In this document: positions 12,112-19,941 of the stretch, one piece after another | Layout: the number at the start of each line of letters is the position of its first letter | Numbering within the stretch: the stretch's first letter is position 1 | From: a virus | Direction: 5' to 3' (one strand) | Virus record (IMG/VR): IMGVR_UViG_3300035698_007521 | Coordinates: 1-27,093 of that record | DNA: 27,093 nucleotides | The notes under the pieces: model-generated | What the model was told of the DNA's origin: nothing | The model's input: the letters and a program-made list of their open reading frames with translations, nothing else | The model's database searches: none | Translations under genes and position numbers: made by a program

Positions 12112-14979
12112 TTATACTACCTCACACGAGGCTCCACCGCCACACGCTAGTTCACCTTTTAAATCGGTGTTGTCTTGATCTTCCACTACATGTTTTAAAT
12201 CTACTTGTGTTAGATGCTTCATAGCTTCCTCATACTCTAGTTTTGTACAAGTTTCAAAAGGGGCTTGCTTATATGTGCCACTATCATAGGGTAAAACTGC
12301 TATCCCATTATAATGCTCACGGTTTTCCCACATCCAATCCCCTACAAGCGACCACTCGTTTGGTTTTACTTGAATAGTGCATGAAACATTGTTTTTGTTA
12401 ATTCCTTTCTTATGTGCAGGTGCTATCCAATTAGTATGTAAATAACGTACACGCTCTAGCGTATCTATAGGAGATTCACTTCTTAATATAGAGCCCTCAG
12501 GTGCTTTCTGTGGTACTTTTATAATGGCAGTTGTTTCTGGTTTAAAGAAATCGTCCTCAATTAATTCGGGATGAATAATAGATAAATAATTATAGATGGC
12601 TTCATTTTTGTTTACACGTATACGTCTCCAATAGTATTCATCATACCACGCATGAACTCCACTACTTGTGCCCAATACTATGCTTGCTGTTCCACTTGGT
12701 TTAACCACGCAACTACGTGATCTTGGGTTGATGCCAATCAGTTTTGCCACACGTGCATTTTCTTTCTTCACTATTTTAGATGCTTGTTTTAAATCGTATT
12801 CATAAAGTTTTTCTGTAGCTACTCCTGTTAATGAAACGCCAATGAGTGCTTCTTTTTCAGTGGTATCACGCCATATATCTCGTAGGTAATGAAAATCTGT
12901 ATAGCTTGCTTGTAATGTTGCTATAAAACTTGCGTGTCGTGATCGCGTGTTTAAATCTTCCTGAGATTCTATGTTTGAGAAGTTGATTTCAGCTAAATTG
13001 CACATTTGGCAAGATCGGAGACTTACTTCCCCACAGTTATGTACCTGTACACCATTCACCCATCCGGCATTTGTTGACGGTTCACTGAAATCGTACACTT
13101 TTTGCATACCATTATCCTGTATACTTCTAACCATAACAGCTTTTTCAAGCACAAGTGATTTTAAATCAGTGTTCTTATATACTTGCAAGAATCCAATGTA
13201 TTTATGAAACAACCGTACAGACAGAGCCCTAGTTATATTTATATCGTAACTCTCTCTGCATTGATACTCTCCGTTTGCAAACATTACCTTTTTAGTTTTA
13301 TTAGTAGTAACGTATGAATCAATATCAAAATCAGCTTTTAGTGCTTCTACAAGTGAGTCAGCTAAAGAACGGCATGTCGTTTTGTACGCTACTCTATGGT
13401 GTTTTATTACACAGCCGTTAGCTGAATACATTCCTCGTAAGAAAGACGCTTTCTCCCCTGTGAACACAAGTGAATCATAAAAAGATGATGGAAACACTCT
13501 ATCAGGTAATGACTCTGATGAAAAACCGTGTTTGTTTAAATCACCATTAAACCCATTGATGTAGTACGCCCGTTTATTCTCCACTTTTTCCACGTTAAAC
13601 AACTTAAATATTTCTAAATCCTTCTTCCCTAAATTTACTTCTAGTCCTTGGTGATCTTTTGATTTCAGTCTACCCAAACAACCATCCCCTTGTAAAAACC
13701 CATACTGTTCATAGGGGTAAATATGCGGTCTGAATTCTGTTGTATCTTCTGTTAACCGTTTTCCTTTTAAATTCTCTGCTTTTACCCATTCATCATTTAC
13801 TAAAAATGGGTGATCGGGGGTACAGGTTATTATTTCCTTATTTGATAATTTTAGCTTTATGGTATTTTTGTAACCACTCAACCACACCTTTCCCAACGAA
13901 ATGGTTTTGTTACCCTTACCCACAAGATAAGCTTGTTTACCGTCCAACTCTTCAAAGGTTTTATACCCTGTAGATGTTAATAGTTCCATATCACCTGTAA
14001 AACACGGGTTTACAATCCACTCCTCTGAATTACTGAGGAAAATACCGGGTTCACCACTACCACTTGCTTCTATCTTCTCCCACAACGAATTAAAGGTAGG
14101 GCGATCAAGCTGACTACGTAACAACATCACACTATTATTAGCTAATGCACGTTGTGGATTTGATTCGTACCAGTTACCAAACTTACACTCTAACATCTCT
14201 GTATCTTCTAATGAGAACAAGCAAATCATAGCGGAACGCCTTATACCTCCGCTTAACACTGCATCAGCAATAAAGCATTGTATATCATGGGCTTCAATAG
14301 GCTTCAACTGAGTAGCGTGTCCTCGTGTTGCAATAGCGTTTTCAAAAATAGAAGTGATTTGCGTTAAACAATTACGTAGTGGTTCGGGGCCGGGAGCCTT
14401 ACCCCCGCTTGTGAGTAATAAAGCACCCTTTTGTCTAATATCCCTAAAGTCAAAATCTATTTCGCGCTTGTTATAAAAATATGATTCCACAAGTACTTTA
14501 ATAGCATCAGACCATCCTTCGATACTATCACCTATTAAATACCGTTTCTTTCTTTGTCTGCCTTCAGGACGCTGTACACCAAGCACAGGAGGTAACTTTC
14601 GTATATGATGACGTTGCACACTATACCCTACTCCTGCACCACTTAATAGCAAAAACATGGTTTCACTAAATGCATCGGGGTGGTCAATATGGAGACCACT
14701 GCAATTGTATAATCTACTTGGATTTAATTCTATAGGTGTGCCCGTAAATTGGAGGGCGCGCATGCTTGGTAAAAGCTTCTTGTTGTACACGTACTCATAA
14801 GCATTATCTATTTGAGTTTTTAACTCAGGAAACTTTTTTATGTGCATCATTTTATTTCTTGACACAGTTTCGTCCCATGTTTCCCTACGTTGCTCACTGG
14901 GTAAATACCGTGCGTACTTCATATACGCTGTTATGTCTGATAGTATTTGAGAAGCAATGGGTTTATTAGTATGATTCAT
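12112..14979 (-). CDS. nrdJ: Class II (adenosylcobalamin-dependent) ribonucleoside-triphosphate reductase with intein
   Basis: 955-residue precursor from ATG 14979, chosen for AGAAGG six bases upstream; longer in-frame starts lack this. Sequence such as LPSMRALQF, SGAGVGYSVQRHH and the C-terminal CGGGASCEVV fits the monomeric RTPR-type class II reductases. Predicted residues: redox Cys93 (YNCSG) paired with Cys660 (MCNLAEIN), the active-site segment NP-CGE with thiyl Cys649 and Glu651, and a C-terminal reducing pair Cys946/Cys952. No ATP cone is visible. An intein (residues 326-648) interrupts the NP/CGE motif, leaving a mature enzyme of about 632 residues. It reduces NTPs to dNTPs without oxygen, supplying phage DNA synthesis, and needs cobalamin from the host. 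Confidence 0.85.
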   Translation of the reverse strand: MNHTNKPIASQILSDITAYMKYARYLPSEQRRETWDETVSRNKMMHIKKFPELKTQIDNAYEYVYNKKLLPSMRALQFTGTPIELNPSRLYNCSGLHIDHPDAFSETMFLLLSGAGVGYSVQRHHIRKLPPVLGVQRPEGRQRKKRYLIGDSIEGWSDAIKVLVESYFYNKREIDFDFRDIRQKGALLLTSGGKAPGPEPLRNCLTQITSIFENAIATRGHATQLKPIEAHDIQCFIADAVLSGGIRRSAMICLFSLEDTEMLECKFGNWYESNPQRALANNSVMLLRSQLDRPTFNSLWEKIEASGSGEPGIFLSNSEEWIVNPCFTGDMELLTSTGYKTFEELDGKQAYLVGKGNKTISLGKVWLSGYKNTIKLKLSNKEIITCTPDHPFLVNDEWVKAENLKGKRLTEDTTEFRPHIYPYEQYGFLQGDGCLGRLKSKDHQGLEVNLGKKDLEIFKLFNVEKVENKRAYYINGFNGDLNKHGFSSESLPDRVFPSSFYDSLVFTGEKASFLRGMYSANGCVIKHHRVAYKTTCRSLADSLVEALKADFDIDSYVTTNKTKKVMFANGEYQCRESYDINITRALSVRLFHKYIGFLQVYKNTDLKSLVLEKAVMVRSIQDNGMQKVYDFSEPSTNAGWVNGVQVHNCGEVSLRSCQMCNLAEINFSNIESQEDLNTRSRHASFIATLQASYTDFHYLRDIWRDTTEKEALIGVSLTGVATEKLYEYDLKQASKIVKKENARVAKLIGINPRSRSCVVKPSGTASIVLGTSSGVHAWYDEYYWRRIRVNKNEAIYNYLSIIHPELIEDDFFKPETTAIIKVPQKAPEGSILRSESPIDTLERVRYLHTNWIAPAHKKGINKNNVSCTIQVKPNEWSLVGDWMWENREHYNGIAVLPYDSGTYKQAPFETCTKLEYEEAMKHLTQVDLKHVVEDQDNTDLKGELACGGGASCEVV
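12115..12125 (-). promoter_or_regulatory. Ribosome-binding cassette overlapping the reductase stop codon
   Basis: Minus strand GTGAGGTAGTA. The same 11-mer occurs at 9041-9051 and 8853-8863, where it overlaps a gene's last codons and sits just before the next ATG (GAGGTAGTAAAATG). Here it is followed by TAAA-ATT, not an ATG, suggesting initiation of the capsid-like gene at or near 12110. Confidence 0.5.
13036..14004 (-). mobile_element. LAGLIDADG intein in the reductase active site
   Basis: 323 residues between NP and CGEVSL. Splicing blocks are present: Cys1 (CFTGDMELLTSTGYKTFEEL), block B TCTPDHPFL with His, block F KVYDFSEPS, and a terminal HN followed by Cys. A DOD-type endonuclease lies in the middle: first motif YGFLQGDGCLG, second FLRGMYSANGCV, in which Asn replaces the usual catalytic Asp. 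Splicing residues are intact, so splicing is expected, while endonuclease activity is uncertain. Confidence 0.85.
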
Positions 14980-15013
14980 AGACATCCTTCTTTGTACCCA
15001 AAAAATGATACAC

Positions 15014-15042
15014 ACTGTACTTACTTTTCCATATCATTGCAA
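15014..15042 (-). promoter_or_regulatory. Weak promoter-like element upstream of the reductase
   Basis: Minus strand reads TTGCAA (15042-15037), 17 nt, TACAGT (15019-15014): four of six matches in each hexamer. It occupies the roughly 77-nt stretch between the stop at 15056 and the reductase start, one of the larger gaps in the operon. Confidence 0.3.
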
Positions 15043-15055
15043 TTATTCTTTTCAC

Positions 15056-15439
15056 TTAGTATCCTCTTTGATTAATTAGTTCAGGCACTTCATAAGGTTG
15101 TTTTATAAAATGATTTTCTGCTAGTTCTCCGGTTAAAATTATTTCACCGCTATCTCTACCCATAGTAACTCTTGGTACACATTCCCCCCTTGCTAATAGT
15201 CTAAAGATAGCTCTTGCATCATCAATAAAAATAGGTTTATGTACACCATCTAAACAATTCCCATGTATAAGTTGTTTGTGTGTAATCATCTTAGGGGGAT
15301 TAAACCCCATATTTTGTGCAGTTTGTTTTATTACATCCATTGTGGTTCTGTAACACACAATTACACCATCATTAGCCACTGCATCCATTAACAAATCATA
15401 TGTTTTACCTGTAGCAATGCCCCTTACATCAACTATCAT
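15056..15439 (-). CDS. Small P-loop NTPase-like protein
   Basis: 127 residues. DVRGIATGKTYDLL at 4-17 is a Walker A-like loop one residue shorter than usual between the glycines (GxxxGKT), and PIFIDDARAIF at 69-79 fits Walker B with Asp73-Asp74. Between them VIVCYRTTMDVIK resembles a helicase motif Ia strand. It is too short for a full helicase; it may be a minimal ATPase domain or a helicase remnant. TAATG overlap with the upstream gene; GAGGTAGAATA ribosome site. Confidence 0.5.
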   Translation of the reverse strand: MIVDVRGIATGKTYDLLMDAVANDGVIVCYRTTMDVIKQTAQNMGFNPPKMITHKQLIHGNCLDGVHKPIFIDDARAIFRLLARGECVPRVTMGRDSGEIILTGELAENHFIKQPYEVPELINQRGY

Positions 15440-15612
15440 TATTCTACCTCTTCTTTTTTAACCACTTTTTTACAGTCTGACTTATTAAATTTATAAAATT
15501 CATTATCTTTTAAAGCCCATAACGTTTTACTAAATGGTGTGACTTCAAAAATCTCACCTATTTTATCACCGTACCACAGTTTTGCTTTTGCACGTTTTAC
15601 TTGTATTTTCAT
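15439..15612 (-). CDS. Small SH3-like basic protein
   Basis: 57 residues: MKIQVKRAKAKLWYGDKIGE, then IFEVTPFSKTLWALKDNEFY and a basic end. The pattern of short strands with WYGDKIGEIFEV suggests a small beta-barrel (SH3/KOW-like). ATG follows AAAGGAGAACAAA. It overlaps the end of the nuclease gene by 47 nt in another frame, and its stop overlaps the next ATG (TAATG). Function unknown. Confidence 0.6.
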   Translation of the reverse strand: MKIQVKRAKAKLWYGDKIGEIFEVTPFSKTLWALKDNEFYKFNKSDCKKVVKKEEVE

Positions 15613-15982
15613 TTTGTTCTCCTTTGTTTACATTCACTATATCAAAAAAATGTTCTGCATCCATAATAACAATGGGTTTGCTCTGGTTTTTCTTATGTAC
15701 TACCAACCATTGTCTACCTTCTTTAGTGTTAGCTTTTGCTTGCTCAATATAGGCGTATGAACTCACTGTCTCAGTGTTTTTACATTCTATATCGTAGGGA
15801 AACAAATCATATAGCGTTTTATCTCTTATGTACACATCACATCCTGCCTGTCCCATCTCTCTTGAGTGAATTTCACATAAATCATCTTGTTGATCAAACA
15901 CTATACCAAACAATTTGGCTACTTTTTTAGCAACCCAATATTGTAGGTTACGCCCCTTTGCTTTTCTACTCGCTGTTGTCAC
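15566..15982 (-). CDS. PD-(D/E)XK nuclease, possibly a Holliday-junction-resolvase-like enzyme
   Basis: 138 residues. RKAKGRNLQYWVAKKVAKLF at 6-25 is the N-terminal helix. Then SREMGQAGCDVYI (Asp49) and FPYDIECKNTE (Glu66, Lys68) form the D-x(n)-ExK active site of the PD-(D/E)XK superfamily, followed by YIEQAKAN with a supporting Gln. The S-x-x-MG-x-x-G-x-D and FPxxIECKN patterns match a small phage endonuclease group often annotated as resolvase-like. A role in resolving branched recombination intermediates fits the neighbouring recombinase; it could also degrade host DNA. Start overlaps the upstream stop by 4 nt. Confidence 0.65.
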   Translation of the reverse strand: MTTASRKAKGRNLQYWVAKKVAKLFGIVFDQQDDLCEIHSREMGQAGCDVYIRDKTLYDLFPYDIECKNTETVSSYAYIEQAKANTKEGRQWLVVHKKNQSKPIVIMDAEHFFDIVNVNKGEQNENTSKTCKSKTVVR

Positions 15983-16320
15983 CTAGTCTCCCCACCATTA
16001 GCAACAGTAAACTCATTGGCTTCCACCATTGTATCAATCATTTCTTTTAAGTTCAACAAATCCTCACGCCTTAAAGCAAATATCATAGACGCCCCTATTA
16101 CATCTCCTTTGGGTGTTAACGTGTACATACTTGATTCTTGTGCATATGGTAAATCAACTTCTAACCCTTGTAGATACTCTGACCGTCTTTTTGTTTTATC
16201 GCTTTTACCACCGGTTAGTATCATGTGTCCATCACCTTCTTGTTGCACCGCCACTAACCAATAAAATGGCGTATTATCTTTTCCCATTTCTTTTTGTATA
16301 ATCGCATTACTTGCTTTCAT
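15979..16320 (-). CDS. Hypothetical protein
   Basis: 113 residues, ATG after AAGGAGAATTT. Mixed alpha/beta (FYWLVAVQQEGDGHMILTGG strands, LLNLKEMIDTMVEANE helix). Lies between the recombinase and the nuclease, so a recombination accessory is possible but nothing in the sequence shows it. Confidence 0.5.
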   Translation of the reverse strand: MKASNAIIQKEMGKDNTPFYWLVAVQQEGDGHMILTGGKSDKTKRRSEYLQGLEVDLPYAQESSMYTLTPKGDVIGASMIFALRREDLLNLKEMIDTMVEANEFTVANGGETR

Positions 16321-16333
16321 AAATTCTCCTTAA

Positions 16334-17440
16334 TTAAAACCTTGCCTTTCTTGTATTATTTAATCGATCTTCCTGTTCTTCCCACTTGGCTACAACCCTA
16401 GTTTTTAATTCAGCTTCTAGTTCGTTGTCATATATGTGTTGACATAAATCATCTCTCTGCAACAGCATTTCATCCCAATCCAATTTGTGTTGTTTTGTGG
16501 GGCGTAATTTACGGCTTTTATCTGTGCGCAAGTCATACAGAAAATCTATATTAGATGCTATGTCGTCAACACCAATAGAGAAGTCAAGTATTTGCACACA
16601 TTTTCTATAGGGACGTGGTGCTTTGAGTTTATCATTATCAATTAGCACAGGCATACCCGAACGCAGTCCACTTGCCTCATCTTCCATTTCTCGTTTCTGT
16701 ATAGTGGCAATCCACTCCACGCCACGGCAATAGAATTGTAGGGCTCGTCCACCACTACGCACTTGTTTTTTCTCAAACATAGAAGCATTTATTTTATCCC
16801 TGACCTGACTTATTATAACCAGTACTACATTTGTGCCTTCAATTCTACTAGCTATATCGGGAAAGAATTCTTGACTCAGAAACTTTTGTTTATCCATTGC
16901 GTATGTGCCATCGGTAAATTCTTTTCCATCTAATGATTTTTTGTATCGTTCATTCCCTCTATCAACTGTTGCTTTTGAAGTTAGCCCATCTAACGAGTCT
17001 ATGACATAAAATCCAATTTCTTTTGATTTCAATGAATCCGTGAATTTACGTACATTGGAGTAAAGCTCTTCAACCGTAGAAGAGTGGGGCATGTCATCAC
17101 TAATAATAGGTTTATCCATGCCATACATATGCTGTACATCGAATGAAAACCCATTTTCGGCATCATCATATACCCATTTAAAACTGTCTCCATATTTGAA
17201 ATAGTTTGCTACTATGGACTGTACTGCAAAAAATGTTTTGCCGCTACTACTGTCGCCTACTATATTATATATACTTCCTACTCGGTATCCCATAGCACCT
17301 TTCATCCCACCTAATTCCAAATCACGTAGTGTGCTTCCCGTAGTAATATATTTTGCTACTTTCTTCGTTTTACCTTTTTCCAATTCTGCTACAACTGCTT
17401 GTGCCACAGGTTTTTTCTTTGTCGTTACTTTCGTTGCCAT
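16334..17440 (-). CDS. uvsX: RecA/UvsX-like strand-exchange recombinase
   Basis: 368 residues. RecA core: Walker A GDSSSGKT at 62-69, the acidic YDDAENG segment (Glu95) in the place of RecA's catalytic Glu, Walker B FYVIDSLDG at 144-152, and VLVIISQVRDKINASM at 206-221 followed by a basic loop corresponding to the DNA-binding L2. The Lys-rich N-terminus replaces RecA's oligomerisation helix region, and the C-terminus is helical and charged. It would form filaments on ssDNA and drive strand invasion for recombination-dependent replication and repair together with the adjacent ssDNA-binding protein. ATG follows AAGGAGAAAGT; a hairpin lies just upstream. Symbol by T4 analogy. Confidence 0.75.
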   Translation of the reverse strand: MATKVTTKKKPVAQAVVAELEKGKTKKVAKYITTGSTLRDLELGGMKGAMGYRVGSIYNIVGDSSSGKTFFAVQSIVANYFKYGDSFKWVYDDAENGFSFDVQHMYGMDKPIISDDMPHSSTVEELYSNVRKFTDSLKSKEIGFYVIDSLDGLTSKATVDRGNERYKKSLDGKEFTDGTYAMDKQKFLSQEFFPDIASRIEGTNVVLVIISQVRDKINASMFEKKQVRSGGRALQFYCRGVEWIATIQKREMEDEASGLRSGMPVLIDNDKLKAPRPYRKCVQILDFSIGVDDIASNIDFLYDLRTDKSRKLRPTKQHKLDWDEMLLQRDDLCQHIYDNELEAELKTRVVAKWEEQEDRLNNTRKARF

Positions 17441-17454
17441 ACTTTCTCCTTATA

Positions 17455-17478
17455 GGCAACAGCCACATGACTGTTGCC
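17455..17478 (-). other. Perfect hairpin between the SSB and recombinase genes
   Basis: 8-bp perfect stem GGCAACAG/CTGTTGCC with an 8-nt loop, ending 14 nt before the recombinase ATG and directly abutting its AAGGAG region. No U-tract follows in either direction, so it is not a standard terminator. It could tune recombinase translation, mark an RNA-processing site or stabilise the SSB message. Confidence 0.65.
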
Positions 17479-17492
17479 AATTATCCAATTAT

Positions 17493-18563
17493 CTAGTTAG
17501 CCATGATACATGATTTGAAATTTTCTCTGTGTTTCTTCTGACAAACTGTGCACTCATCGGTTTCCATGTTGTCTGTTCCAAACTCGTGGTCATAAGGACA
17601 GGTATTTGTATTAATTTCTACTTCTATTTCAACAGCTTCTTCAACCTCTTCCTCTTCTTCCTCTTCTACTTCTACTTTTGGTTTTGGTTTCCTCGTAGTT
17701 CTTTTCTTAACCTCTTTAACAACAACAACTTCTTCGTCTTCGTCATCGTCGTCTGGTTCTTCCACAGGGGCTTCACGTAACATTGCCTCAATCTCTTCAT
17801 CACTGTGAATATTTAACAACCCATCTAAACTGAATGCACCGTGGTCAAGCATTTCGTCTTTGAACTCAAAATTTACTATGTCTTCATTATAAGACTCTTC
17901 CCTGTCTTCAAAGTCAAAGTCTTTGTAGTTAAAGAACTTTCCACCCTTAAATGCTTTTGCTTTTGCACGAAATAATACTGACTGCCCGTCTTCAGGGTCT
18001 ACGTAATCAACAGGGTCTCCTGTTTCAGCTTTAGCACTTGCCTTTTCCAACAACTCAGCCATGAAAAAGTAATGTACTTCATCAAGAATTTGAATCTGTC
18101 CACCATTCTCATCTTCTTCATCTGGTTTTAAATTGATGCCATTCATAATAGCACGTCTTTTTGGTTTGTAACTGTCTAGTAAATCATCATACTGATCTTG
18201 CTTTAGATTCAAGTCATCTGCATCTAGTTCCTGTAGTCGTGCACGCTCTGCACAGATTACACAAGGTTTGCCAAATGAACGTTTCTTACAAATTACTTTG
18301 TCAAAACTTTGATTGAAATTCTTGTGTACATACAAATCCAACATGTACCCGTGTTTACCTGCTTTCTTCCCCGGCATTAAACCAGTGGTGTATGTGAAAG
18401 GAATGATGTCAACCGCATTATTTCCTGCACGTGCTTTGAAATATGAACGATTTTCCCCATCCATATTCAAATAGTTCTGTGCTTTTACCCCACCACTCTT
18501 TATATTGTTGGTGTTAGTAACAGCTTCCTGTTGTAATTCTTCTTTTAAATTAAATTTACCCAT
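17493..18563 (-). CDS. gp32-like single-stranded DNA-binding protein with extra C-terminal zinc finger
   Basis: 356 residues. The N-terminal region and OB-fold core (RSYFKARAGNNAVDIIPF) contain a gp32-like zinc site, His80 ... Cys92, Cys101, Cys104 (VICKKRSFGKPCVIC). An acidic, low-complexity region runs from about 265 to 315, as in gp32-type proteins whose acidic tail binds replication partners. Unusually a further Cys/His cluster follows it (Cys322, His326, Cys338, Cys341, His345, Cys352). It should coat ssDNA and cooperate with the recombinase and helicase. ATG after AGAGGTAAAAACA. Confidence 0.7.
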   Translation of the reverse strand: MGKFNLKEELQQEAVTNTNNIKSGGVKAQNYLNMDGENRSYFKARAGNNAVDIIPFTYTTGLMPGKKAGKHGYMLDLYVHKNFNQSFDKVICKKRSFGKPCVICAERARLQELDADDLNLKQDQYDDLLDSYKPKRRAIMNGINLKPDEEDENGGQIQILDEVHYFFMAELLEKASAKAETGDPVDYVDPEDGQSVLFRAKAKAFKGGKFFNYKDFDFEDREESYNEDIVNFEFKDEMLDHGAFSLDGLLNIHSDEEIEAMLREAPVEEPDDDDEDEEVVVVKEVKKRTTRKPKPKVEVEEEEEEEVEEAVEIEVEINTNTCPYDHEFGTDNMETDECTVCQKKHRENFKSCIMAN

Positions 18564-18568
18564 TGTTT

Positions 18569-19093
18569 TTACCTCTTTACTTGTTTAGTTTTGTTTAACT
18601 TTGCTTCTATAGCGTCATTAGTTTTTTGTTGTCTAGATTCTTTGCTGTCTTTAATTCCGTCTGTTCTATCCCGTGGCGTAGCATATTGCTCACGTCCGGT
18701 TAATACCACTGCGTTTTCCAATCCTTTCTTTCGTTGATCAAAAGCTATCTCTACTTTCTTCATGAGTGTAGCGTCTTTCTTTGCGTGATTATACCTTTTC
18801 TTCATTGCTATCACCTGTGGGTCTGTTACTACATAGGCTACAACAGATTTCTCTGTTATTTTAGCTCCTTCTGGTAACAGTTTGTAGCTACCATTTCTGA
18901 TTTCCAACTCAGTACTTGCTAGTAACACATCCAATCTGTCTTTTAAGTTATCTACCTCCTCTTGCACCTCTGTGCTTGTTTCCGCATATGACAAATACAA
19001 ACCCGGTTGTGCCTGCCATTCCTCTAATAGATTATATGAATCTACCTCTAAATCCTCGTAATAACTTCCTGAATTTACTTCTTTGGTTCTCAT
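18569..19093 (-). CDS. Possible recombination mediator (UvsY-like role)
   Basis: 174 residues, mostly helical and charged. LEEWQAQPGLYLSYAETSTE near 23-42, a central DNLKDRLDVLLASTELEIR helix and a terminal RKKGLENAVVLTGREQYATPR segment recall small phage proteins encoded next to ssDNA-binding proteins and recombinases. Position directly upstream of SSB and RecA-like genes fits a mediator that loads recombinase on SSB-coated DNA, as T4 UvsY does. There is no diagnostic motif, so the role is inferred mainly from context. ATG after AAAGGAGTAGT. Confidence 0.35.
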   Translation of the reverse strand: MRTKEVNSGSYYEDLEVDSYNLLEEWQAQPGLYLSYAETSTEVQEEVDNLKDRLDVLLASTELEIRNGSYKLLPEGAKITEKSVVAYVVTDPQVIAMKKRYNHAKKDATLMKKVEIAFDQRKKGLENAVVLTGREQYATPRDRTDGIKDSKESRQQKTNDAIEAKLNKTKQVKR

Positions 19094-19102
19094 ACTACTC
19101 CT

Positions 19103-19498
19103 TTATTTAAAACAGTTATTTAAAACTCTTGCTGTTCTATATATGTCTTCATCCATATAAGCTGTACCACCCCTACTATTGACTAGATTAACAACAGCCT
19201 GTAAACTTTTCAATTGCCCTTTATCAAAGCCATCTGGTATTACATGTAAGATAGTTCTCTTACTGTTGTTGTGCACACTATCAACTACCTCTGCAATAGA
19301 GAATACACCAACCATTTGACTTGTAATTACATATAAGTGAATATTACACTTGTTTTCTTTCTCATTAATTTCAGCTTCCTGACATTCAGGTGTCCAGTCT
19401 TCAACTACAGGATTAAACATAGGTATTTGTACCAACGGCATTAACTCTTTTCTCCATGTACTATTATTGCAAGTACCACCTAGAAATATTTTATTCAT
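19103..19498 (-). CDS. Nucleoside 2-deoxyribosyltransferase-like protein
   Basis: 131 residues. IFLGGTCNNSTWRKELMP at 4-21, FNPVVEDWTPECQ at 28-40 and LYVITSQMVGVFSIAEVVD at 55-73 match the Nuc_deoxyri_tr2 family (PF15891), with Glu70 as the probable catalytic nucleophile position. Such enzymes transfer or hydrolyse the deoxyribose-base bond of nucleosides or nucleotides, so it may remodel the nucleotide pool or support base modification. ATG has GAAGGAGGCAC upstream and overlaps the preceding gene by 8 nt. Confidence 0.7.
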   Translation of the reverse strand: MNKIFLGGTCNNSTWRKELMPLVQIPMFNPVVEDWTPECQEAEINEKENKCNIHLYVITSQMVGVFSIAEVVDSVHNNSKRTILHVIPDGFDKGQLKSLQAVVNLVNSRGGTAYMDEDIYRTARVLNNCFK

Positions 19499-19748
19499 CT
19501 AGTGCCTCCTTCAAAACCAAAATAGCCATTGATGCATAATTAGCAACATTAGCAAATCTGCGTATTGACTCTATAATCCTTTCTTCTGTATCAGCTATAA
19601 TAGGAATCTTTTCAAGATTATGGCAGATACCCGTTTCTACTTCCTCTAAATCTATATTATTCCACCCCCATTTAGACTCCTCATTAGCTCTCATTTGTCT
19701 TAATTGTTCAGTCTGTGCTGTTTCAAATAATATTTCATAATTTTCCAT
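19491..19748 (-). CDS. Hypothetical helical protein
   Basis: 85 residues from ATG 19748, chosen because TGAGGAGTACGAA precedes it; an in-frame ATG at 19772 lies in the previous gene with a poor site. WGWNNIDLEEVE and RRFANVANYASMAILVLKE loosely recall MazG/dNTP-pyrophosphatase helices, but the acidic metal-binding residues of that family are not in place. Function unknown. Confidence 0.5.
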   Translation of the reverse strand: MENYEILFETAQTEQLRQMRANEESKWGWNNIDLEEVETGICHNLEKIPIIADTEERIIESIRRFANVANYASMAILVLKEALDE

Positions 19749-19758
19749 TTCGTACTCC

Positions 19759-19941
19759 TCAGTTCTTCCCATGTTTCAACCTCTTTACGCCTGTCTTTGC
19801 CCACATACGTCTTATTTCACCGTTTTCCATAACAACATATGCTGGTTTTGATTTCCCTTTATCTGCTACAATTTTAGTTTGTTCTATCATAGTGTGTGTT
19901 AGTCCAAAATGTATTCCTTTCTTGTTTACGTGCTTATTCAC
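19759..19941 (-). CDS. Small basic protein
   Basis: 60 residues, GTG start at 19941 after GGAGGGGGACA, overlapping the upstream gene by 8 nt. Lys/Arg-rich throughout (ending GVKRLKHGKN) with a hairpin-like PAYVVMENGEIRRMW segment. Could bind nucleic acid; not recognised. Confidence 0.5.
   Translation of the reverse strand: MNKHVNKKGIHFGLTHTMIEQTKIVADKGKSKPAYVVMENGEIRRMWAKTGVKRLKHGKN

Noticed and set aside
12039-12224. Plus-strand frame across the reductase/capsid-like junction
   Set aside because: Antisense, no ribosome site; the informative content of this region is on the minus strand.
15016-15055. A 23-codon frame (MIWKSKYSVYHFLGTKKDVY...) upstream of the reductase
   Set aside because: No ribosome site and it overlaps the reductase start region; more likely leader sequence.
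19491-19748. MazG-type dNTP pyrophosphohydrolase
   Set aside because: The helix resembling ANVANYASMA is suggestive, but the acidic metal-binding ExxE/ExxD pairs of the family are not seen.
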